Source: Gordionus sp. m RMFG-2023
Taxonomy: Eukaryota > Nematomorpha > Gordioida > Chordodea > Parachordodidae
Assembly: GCF_954871325.1 (NCBI RefSeq)
Contig: NC_088775.1
Span: 44,989,561-45,053,560 of the forward strand
DNA: 64,000 nucleotides
Direction of reading: 5' to 3'
How positions within the stretch are numbered: position 1 is the first letter of the stretch; each line of letters starts with the position of its first letter. The notes beneath the pieces were generated by a model. The model was not told the origin of the DNA, searched no databases, and saw only the letters and a list, made by a program, of their open reading frames with translations. Below, in pieces: positions 55,700-64,000 of this stretch. Position numbers and translations under genes: made by a program.

Positions 55700-56850
55700 A
55701 TATCAACCGTAATTATCTTTTACACCATAGTTGATACTTTTTTATGATAAAAATCTGCTAAATATTATATTCACCATCTGAAAAAGGTTGGGATTGCTTT
55801 TGTGGAAGTAATATCAGATAGGTAAGTGCTGCCTGATGAATTAAAAACTGTTCATTTATTTGGGTATAAATGTATCTAAGAATGGAATGACATTTATTAT
55901 ATAAGACTCTTCTACTGACCCTATATTAATGTTTGGACGATGAGCCTGCCTTGCTGCAAGTCGAAGGAGACAAATATTAAACTCGTATAGCTCTGTTTTT
56001 TTAACAATAACATATAAGAAATTCTTCATCAACATTAGCCCTAATTTCCTAGAGTTCTAATAAAATGCTCTCCCCTATTCTCATTGTCTCAATCAAGTAT
56101 ATGTCATGTTTTTGAAAAGTATAACATAAAATAGTTGTATAATTATATAAATTTTTTTTTTAGTATAAGTATTGAATCCAATAATTTGCTTGCTTCTGGG
56201 GAAATATCTCTTTCAGGCCATTGTGCATTTCATTAAGAGCATTAATAATAAGCACTTCTAACTCAATCAAAGTTGTTACTGCTTGATGGCAACTCGTTGG
56301 ACAAGGAGTTTCTAATATAATTCTGTTTAAAATATTTTGTTGCTTGATGTATTCCATTAATGCAAAATTCCCTAATGCTTAAAATTTTGCAAGACCACGA
56401 AAGTTACCTTCATTATCATTATTATTGAAATTCAAGCTTCCTGAATCCAAATGGCCATGTAATGCTAGGCTCTGCAATCCACAATATAGAATGACCTCAA
56501 TTTAGTTTAATCTAACATCTATCTTCTTATGCTATTTTTATCCTTTTTTTGTCAATATGTGATGAAATGGGAATCATATCCCCATTTTGAATTAATTCGA
56601 AGAAATCATCAGTTCACAGCTTTTGTGATAATATGTTTTTGATGATTGAAATTTCTCCAGCATTTTGTACTTGTTGAATGATGGAGTCTTAATAAAACTG
56701 TTAAGCTTAACTAAATTTCTTCCATCATATCTTGGGCCAAACAGGACAATCTTACAATAAGCTCCGATCTCGGATAGAGTATGCTAGCCATAACAATCTA
56801 GTAAAATAGCTGTTTTGATTTAACTTTCGATTAGCACATAAAGTTTGTGG
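55700..56850 (-). pseudogene. hAT-like transposase relic of the ZMYM/DUF4371 type
   Basis: Minus-strand remains read LQSLALHGHLDSGS, then NEGNFRGLAKF, the conserved LALRGH...NxGNFLxLL block of DUF4371 transposases related to zinc-finger MYM proteins. Next comes an open piece at 56357-56160 and a later KTELYEFNICLLRLAARQAHRPN, then INVIPFLDTFI, matching the region that precedes the C-terminal domain. Several stops interrupt the frame. No ends were found. It is a third hAT lineage in this window and is judged old. Confidence 0.55.
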
Positions 56851-57029
56851 ATATTGAAATTGAGGGGTGGAATATATATCTATTATTAAATAAAATATTT
56901 ATCATAGGTATCTTTAATACCTTTTTAAGAAAATATGTCTTTCTTCTAGGCTAAATAAAATGTTATAAAATTATTTGTACTTTTGTAAGATGACTAGGAT
57001 TTTCATCACCATCAATAGTTTAAAAATAA

Positions 57030-57246
57030 TTTCATTATTTATATATCTATTAGTTTCCTTTTTGATTTGTTCATTAGCTGAGATAAATCGAACTCCTTTT
57101 GATTTAATGGAAGGTGAATTTGAGTTGGTGTCGGGTTTTAATGTTGAGTTTTATTCAGGTTTTTTTGCTTTAATTTTTATGGCTGAATATATCTCAATTA
57201 TGTTATTTTCACTACTTGTGAGAGTCAATATCCATAATTATTATTT
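57030..57246 (+). pseudogene. nad1: nuclear copy of mitochondrial nad1 fragment (NUMT)
   Basis: The translation contains [27 protein letters not shown] (split here as [16 protein letters not shown] and [11 protein letters not shown]) followed by [17 protein letters not shown]. This is the most conserved quinone-site loop and adjacent membrane helix of NADH dehydrogenase subunit 1 in complex I. The full protein has about 310 residues; only about 60 remain. It lies in nuclear-type DNA among transposons, with no other mitochondrial gene around it, so it is a nuclear insertion. The form of the motif suits a bilaterian animal. The open frame (56975-57331) extends into unrelated sequence on both sides. 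The 3' side contains a 36-bp tandem duplication ([11 protein letters not shown] and [11 protein letters not shown]) that is not part of nad1. Confidence 0.8.
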
Positions 57247-57473
57247 GACTAGAAATTTGAAAATGATAGATAAATATTACGCCACTAGAAATTTGAAAAT
57301 AATAGATAGATATTTCGCCAAGAAAACTTGAAATCGAAATTATTTGGTAAATGAATGTGATTAATAAAATATATATTTAAAAAGAAAGATAAGAATAAAT
57401 ATTATAAAATATAAATTAATATAAACATAAATATTTTAGAAAAATATATCCGGCATCTGCATTTTTTGGCGCG

Positions 57474-57640
57474 TATGCGCCTGGGTCACTTGAAATTTTA
57501 ATTAGAAGTTGTGCAGATTTGAAGTAAAATATAATATTCAAGTAAAATTAGAACTAATTGGCCACATATGAAATTTTAATTACATGTTGTGCAGATTTGA
57601 AGTAAATGATATTATATTGAAGTAAATTATAATGTATTTT
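57474..57640 (-). repeat. GCGCGTA-headed repeat, inverted partial copy with duplication
   Basis: Begins at the palindrome GGCGCGTATGCGCC. The block GAAATTTTAATTAGAAGTTG, then GCAGATTTGAAGTAAA occurs twice in tandem (57490 and 57570) and is the complement of the tail of the copy at 41786-42190. Confidence 0.65.
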
Positions 57641-57950
57641 AGATATTCCTTTAATACGAGCCTAAAGTCCTCCTGGTAAAATATATGGAGGAGATGCCAA
57701 CTCTTCTCCTCCCAGGAAAATTATGAGGTGTCTACGTGATTATAATAAAAAATACAAGTATGTAATCTTAAATAAACCTAACCCTAAGCCTTACCCATAC
57801 TTTGTTTAAGTAAAAAGCAACATCAAGTAAGAGTTTGATTTTATGGCTAGCTAATTCCGTGTATGATGTAAAATCTCTTATATTAAAAATTCTAAATAAT
57901 TTATTTAGAATTTTATTTTATGTATTACTACTTCCTTCTGGATTAGTTAG

Positions 57951-58198
57951 TCAAAGTGTGAAAGTTAAATAGAACAATGGAATATACCCAAAAATAAAGA
58001 TACCTATTATTGATAATATTTCTACAGTTTTTGGAGAATTTTCTTCAGAATTTAGTAAAAATATACCGGAGACAAGAGATAGTAGACAATTATTTGCTAA
58101 TTTTCCGAAATAAAAGACCTGGGCAAAAATACCCCAAAGAACAATAGATAAAAATGCACCTTGATATAAAATACCGGACATTAATAAAAAGTGTCCCA
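57951..58198 (-). CDS. possible last exon of a multi-pass membrane protein, unrecognised
   Basis: A minus-strand frame of 82 residues enters in phase 1 after a TTTTTAAG acceptor and ends at a stop at 57951. It has three hydrophobic stretches: around FLLMSGILYQGAFLSIVLWG, then ANNCLLSLVSGIFLLN, then ILSIIGIFIFGYIPLFYL. A short polar loop (SEENSPKT) separates the last two. Codon choice follows the AT-rich background. I do not recognise the family; a loose resemblance of the last half to the OSTC oligosaccharyltransferase subunit is too weak to use. The open frame on the opposite strand is interrupted. Upstream exons were not found within 58.2-64 kb. Confidence 0.35.
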
Positions 58199-61100
58199 CT
58201 TAAAAATTTTTTAGAAAAACTTAAATCAGTATGAAAATAATTTTATAAAGGACTAAATAAGTAAGAAAATAATGGAATAGGGCCTGACATAGACTAAAGC
58301 TATTCTATATTAGATGGTTACCCGTCGATAAAATTAAACGGATACTTATGGCAGTTCCATCTGTACGATCAAAATAACAACCTGAGGTTGCTAAGTAGTT
58401 ATAAATATCTAATTATGCTTTACCTTAAATAGGATATATGAATTGACTAGAGTTCAATTTATCTTATCAAAACTAAATATGAATTAAAATATAGTGTTAG
58501 CTATGTTTGGTATATATATAAAATGGCTACTCCCATCAGTAGAATCTCGAATTTAAAATTTGCAACATTTTTATAGAGTCTAGATTATTTTGTATTCGAT
58601 ACAAATATGATATATATTTCTTATATAAGTATAATGATGGCATGAACATATGTTTTGCTATAAATAATAAACAATAAAAAAGTAACCATATTATAAATGG
58701 TATATACATGTATATGATTCACAAAGAAAATATTAATATTGAACTTTATTTACATTTAGAGAAATTTCAATTTTTCTGCAAGGTTTAGAAAATTAAGCCA
58801 AATAATAAGAGGAATATAGCATTATACTACAGATCATAGGAAATTTAGGCAAAATAAAATAATTATTTTTTTTCTAATATTATTAAAAATATTGATTATT
58901 AATTATTAACAAAATATTGAATCTTTTTATAATAGGATAAACTTGTACACATGAATGGTGGCTGGGATGCCATGGATTAAATCATGTTTGTTTGAATTAT
59001 AAATTTATTAATACTCATGAACAATTAAGAGACATTTTTATTGTCAATATACACTATGAAAAGCTAGAGTTTGAGATCAGAAGAAAATATTCAAACAGTA
59101 TTAATCCGGATGAGTGATTGGTAACTTTTGGCTAAATTAGCTGTGAAATTTAAATTTACTGTAGAAAAAGTCACAGAGATTGATCCTAATATAAAATACT
59201 ATTAAATAATCTAAATTCCGGTTAATAAAAATATCGCAAGATTGAAATAAATAAAATTAGGAGGAAATTGAATCTTTTTAAATGATAGGAGTTAATATAA
59301 TGTTAATAATGTCAATTAGTATAACTAAATATGTTGATAATAATATCAATTATATTGATAGGAGGTATTATAATAATAACTGGGACTTTGCCATTGGTCG
59401 GAGGGGGTGGGGTGTCAAAAATATGTGATGAACGGTAAATAACAAATGGTAGGAAATCAGAGTTCAAAAATAAAAAAATGGAATACTTTATAATGTAATA
59501 TAGGTTTAAGGATTATGATTTTTAAAAGATATTAACAATAATAATAATATCTATCATCACCACTTAAATATGATAATCCCACAACTTCCACAAACTCCTT
59601 AAATCTAACTTTATTGAAAATTAGAAATCAATTATTTTATATCTACATAACTTCTTGCCATACTAGTTTCATTTACTATTACTAAATATGTCCTACTCCC
59701 TGTCTCCCTATACTATTCCTTTCTCCCATTTATTTACGCATGTAACATTTTTATCATCTAAAAATAACCGGATTCTCCATCCTTAAAACATTTCAGATGG
59801 AAACCATCCCGTATATCATATATATATTATTACAATATAATATTTTCCTCTTCTTCTTTCAACCTTTTTAACTAAAATTTTACTACCCCCTACAATCCGT
59901 TCAGTGTATCTATTTGAACTCGGATTGGCGGTGATACATGATTAATACCTTTCTTACAAAAGTTCAGGTATTCAAACTGAATCTGAACCGTTAATTCTGT
60001 ATTAACGGTTATTATATATCGAACCAATACCAAGCCTGAACTGTTAAAAATTGACACCTGAACTTACCTCTAAAATGGTTTGTGAACCGGTTTGAACCTT
60101 TTGAGATTCAAATTATTTTAAAGATTATTAATGATCAGTTTCAAGAGATTCGTATCAATAATTATTTTTATATATTGCTATTTAACGGTACTACCTACGC
60201 AAGTTGGATCAAAAAAAGTGCTCTAAGTAATAAAATTTATTGTTCCTTATAGATATAATTTGAGAAAAGAGAATTTTGAAATATTTATGGGCCCAATTAT
60301 ATTTTTAGAAAATAGTGATAAAATTTTTAAAAAATGTGCATTCCTTAACATAATTCTAACAGGTTTTTAAATGAAACCTAACCTACATTATTATAAAAGA
60401 ACAAATCGAACTAAACCATCATTTTTATCTGGACCTAAACCCGACCTGATAATCGTTACGGTTTGGATTCCAGAAAAATTTATGAAACATTTCCATTGCA
60501 AATTCTGGTTCCATCCGATACGAATATTTTATCAATTACTACTTACCCATCTATTGGACTAATATTTTTTAATAGTTATTCCACTCGTCAATCTATTAAC
60601 TGCTTTTTATTCCATCTAACTAGAATATTTAGCTACTAATATAATAAATTTTTTACTATAGTTCGAAAAAGCCTATATGTATTCTCTCTCCTGAACTTTT
60701 GGCGGGTTCCACTGCCTTCGTTTTTTTAATATTTCAACATGTAAACGAAAATTTAAACAATTCAACTTCAGTAACCCAAAAAAAATATTCAAATCTTCCA
60801 AAAAAAGGGATTGATGATTTCTCATTTTCTAACCAAATTTTCTTCTAAGGTGCACGATCTCAACGACCCTAAAATAGGAGTTAGTAAAATGAGGCTATAT
60901 GTCCAAAGGAAAATCCCATTGAATTCTTCCTTTTTACGGAACTCCTCCAAAATCTTAAAGCTTCGAAAGTACTACCTAATGAATTCTGATTATTATAATT
61001 TACAAATATAATAATGCATATCTCCTACCAGTTATTACTTCAGAATATGAATATTTTTTACACTAAATCTTTCATTGTCCTTTCTCTCATTCAAATACCC

Positions 61101-62781
61101 AGTTTTCAAAAAATTTTAAATTTTAGCACTAACTTTCATCATCATTAACTTTTTGAATGTACATATCCCCAGAATAATATAGAATTCTATATTTCAACAT
61201 AAACCAGAATAATGATGATTGATATCCGGAATATTTCATATGGGAATTTATTTTTTTCTGAAACAACTTGATACTTCATAACAAGGCGTTGTCCATGAAA
61301 AATACTACCCAATGGTTGCACTCTAGTGCATCGATACTAATAGTTTCGCCAAGGAGTGAGTATTACACCCAACGGCATAGGCTCATAATCACAAGGAATA
61401 CTTGTTCTCTGCCAAAAGTGTTTAACTCCACAGTATTTATACTATATATTTTTACTCTATTAAATTAAAGACTGTCTGTTATGTTCAACACCATGAATTT
61501 TATTTTATTTATTAAATAATAACATAGGGTAACACATGCGTAAACACCATACTGTTATTCAAGAGACATAATTCAAGGGGTAAATAATTAAAATATTACC
61601 TCATTGTGATTAAAGATGCTTTTGTTAAGTTTTATGTCCCGCCTATTTTTCATTCGTAGGATCAAAACTTCAGCATTCTTGCGGATAGTTATGTGATTGT
61701 TTATATGAAAAGTACAAACGAATATTTAGAAAAGGTATAAGAAAAATGTAATTATTATAATAAAAATAGATTTTCTTTTTTTAAATACATTTCCAAAAGT
61801 GAAATTGCATTTTTTAGTTTAATGACAACTTCTTATTTTATACAATGATGCTTACTTTTGTAATACCTGTATATTATTGATAAATATAAAACAAACCTAG
61901 ACTATAAAAACTTAGGCCATTTGCTTAATTTCTGAGTGGATACTATATAAATCTTTGACTCTAAACTAATCACAGGGTATGAAAATCTTTTTTTATTATA
62001 GATTCTCAACGTCGACTCTTAAAGTTATATATCACTCTTAAGGCGACCACAAAGACTAGGACCCTCCTAATTTTACCAGCTCTATCTTTCTTCAATGTTA
62101 CCCCATATTAATTTCATCCACATATAACATCTGAGCTAGCTGGCGTCCCTAATAATGAGAATATGATAATTCCCTCTCTCTTCCCATGCTGTTCACGCAC
62201 CTATTATGATGATGAATACAATATTATTGAATGATACAATGATATACCACGCTATATTTTATCATACACAATTTTGTATTAAACATTTCTTCTCCACAGT
62301 AATCAAACTAATGACATATTTTTTAAATTCCCCAAAAATTTTAAGCTAATTTAATAACACATTTCCCAACGCATTTCTATCCTTATTATTATAAATTCAA
62401 ACTAAAATTTTATATACACTCTTTTAATTAAAAATAAAATAAAATAAAAATACCCAAATTATAAATCCCTTTTAAAAATAATTATTTTTTTACTCCTAAC
62501 CTTGAATTAATTCTTACACAAATTAATTGTCGTTATTTTTAAAAAACTACTCCACCAATGTAATGCTGTAATTTTCTTTACAATTAAATTCAAAATACTT
62601 CACAGAAAATTATATTCTAAAATCCCTAAGGTTAAAAAAAATCAAATATTTTCTTCTCCCTTTTTTAAAATTTTTTTTTCAATCAACATTCACCCTATAC
62701 ACGATCATAGCCCATTTTCCCTAATATATTCTTCGTAATCAGTTATATAGGTAACCCTCTTAAAAAATGCTCCTCCCATAT
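58199..62781. other. gene-free AT-rich stretch
   Basis: No supported gene. 59910-60520 is rich in GAACC/GGTTC words (CCGAACC, GAACCGG), like the patch at 2690-2860, and is probably a decayed non-autonomous element. 61260-61440 is locally richer in GC with a 66-residue plus-strand frame (61268-61468), but no motif. The part from about 59560 is pyrimidine-biased on the plus strand. Nothing else was seen. Confidence 0.4.
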
Positions 62782-63020
62782 TTACCATCGCACTTCACCC
62801 CGTGACAATATTTGGCTCGATTTCACTCCTATTAGATTCAACTCATTTATCCCCTCATTTAATTTATATTCCTCAGGTTTTGGTTCTAACCAGTCACTAG
62901 TGTCTACCCTACCCCATTTTTTGCATACTGCACCACCATTGGCCTTATGCCCAGCGTTTCTCTGCTTTTTTAAAAAAACTATCTCTCTTTTTGAATTTAG
63001 CACAACATCTCTTCTTTCCC
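62782..63020 (-). CDS. coding-like fragment, unrecognised
   Basis: A minus-strand frame of about 79 residues starts after a good acceptor (TTCTTTTGTCAG) in phase 0 and runs to a stop at 62782. The composition is strongly charged: GERRDVVLNSKREIVFLKKQ, then NAGHKANGGAVCKKWG and DTSDWLEPKPEEYKLNEG. The codon use is richer in GC than the flanks and like that of the Ty3-type element's genes, so it may be a retroelement relic rather than a host exon. No motif settles this. Confidence 0.3.
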
Positions 63021-64000
63021 CTGACAAAAGAAATTCATTCTCCTCTCCTTAAATTTCATTCTCTCTGCTTTTCCTCGATAATAAATAAAATATTAATGAA
63101 TTTGTCTCAATAGGTCCTAATTATTCAAAAATCGAGTGGCAATTTAAAAAAAAGATTCCGTGCCACGCAAAGCACTTTGATAGCGACTGCCCTGCTATTT
63201 GTTATTGTATTTAGGAATTATCTTTGATATACTTCAAAGCTCAAATCAAGATCTACTATTTTATATCTTAGAGCAGTTTTAATTTTTCTCATTCTTTTGA
63301 TTAGATCAACTAAAGGCACTTTTCAATCCACTACTAGCTTATGTAAACAAATGCTATCAAATGTGATTGCATAAAATATTAATCTCAAGTTAATTTATTC
63401 TTGTACATATACTTTTATTGATAAATAAACATCATTAAGGGCAGTACGGCTTAAGATTGTCATGTCTGGCATATCAAAATTGATGACTTAAAAAAAAACT
63501 TTATTATAAATTCGATTCCTTTTAAAAATCTTTCATTCCTATATTACGGATTGATTGAACAGGTAACAAGTCAGCACAACTTAATATAAAATAATTTCTT
63601 ACTAGAAGGCATTTTTTAGAGGACTTAATATCTGTTTGGGTATTAAGAACTTCTTTAAATCTTGAGATTTTAATGAAATGCCTTCCTTAAAGTTATGGTT
63701 AGAGATCAAACGTTAAATTTTTCTTACTAACGTTGATTGAAAAGTTTTGGATTTTATAGCTAAAGATTATAATTTACAAAACTTAATAAATTATACCTAA
63801 GAAACACTATTATCAATATTTGTCAGAATTTATTAAGTTTTTTAAAATCTCGTTTTTAAATATAAAAGTCCAAAGAATTTCCATAGAAATGATTTTCTAT
63901 TTTTATTTAACTATAATAATATTAAAATTATTTAGATTTTAAATGATTATGCAACATTATTTATTTATAAAATATGTAAAGTTTAGTATCTTTATTTTCT
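63021..64000. other. gene-free AT-rich stretch
   Basis: Nothing supported. A short GC-richer patch at 63155-63200 (GTGCCACGCAAAGCACTTTG) has no recognisable identity. Confidence 0.4.

Noticed and set aside
50574-58199. Shared peptide ILSIIGI in the leader ORF and in the exon at 57951
   Set aside because: The DNA match is about 16 AT-rich bases and the surroundings differ. This is expected by chance in a window this size and composition.

Overview
The window is strongly AT-rich eukaryotic DNA made mostly of transposable elements, with a few host exons between them. The host is an animal, probably a protostome invertebrate. Three things point that way: a fragment of an animal-type mitochondrial nad1 gene, GT-AG introns (often only 40-55 bp), and a mix of Ty3-type LTR elements, hAT, Harbinger and Ginger/KRBA2-like DNA transposons. 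No bacterial-type operon, CRISPR array, rRNA or convincing tRNA was seen. All spliced models come from reading splice signals and phase by eye.

Layout. 1-7 kb: two phase-matched exons of an unrecognised minus-strand gene (1707-2213), a decayed hAT relic with a Ty3-type integrase relic behind it, a hAT MITE (5498-5960), a possible 3' terminal host exon (6008-6543) and a small MITE. 7.6-10.3 kb: a Harbinger relic and a degenerate repeat field. 10.5-17 kb: an unclassified coding relic, then a hAT transposon whose 3' half is duplicated as an inverted arm (11551-16025), a 62-bp tandem array and a Ty3 reverse-transcriptase relic. 17-20.8 kb: a minus-strand LINE-type reverse-transcriptase relic split by a coding-free LTR element (17685-20340) with a perfect 5-bp target duplication. 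22-26.5 kb: a host gene for a secreted or type I membrane protein with TMEM59-like cysteine repeats (exons at 26479-26294, 23871-23802 and 23536-23472, minus strand), with a hAT relic in its first large intron. 29.2-30.4 kb: a purine-only tract over 1 kb long.

30.7-41.5 kb is the most striking object: a 10.8-kb Ginger/KRBA2-like DNA transposon. Its inverted-repeat arms are 3-4 kb and carry long satellite arrays. Its transposase model is fully open, with 16 exons and 561 residues, including a run of eleven phase-1 microexons (30-66 bp), several plainly duplicated from one another.

42.3-51.7 kb: a young Ty3/mag-like LTR retrotransposon on the minus strand, with near-identical LTRs, an ACTG target duplication, three in-frame repeat-rich coding segments and an extra CCHC-knuckle ORF downstream of the integrase. 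It sits inside a foldback repeat, itself inside a GCGCGTA-headed repeat family. 52.7-56.9 kb: three more hAT derivatives of different families. 57-58.2 kb: the nad1 nuclear copy and an unrecognised membrane-protein exon. 58.2-64 kb: AT-rich sequence with only one weak coding fragment.

The Ginger and Ty3 elements look recent. The other relics are much older.
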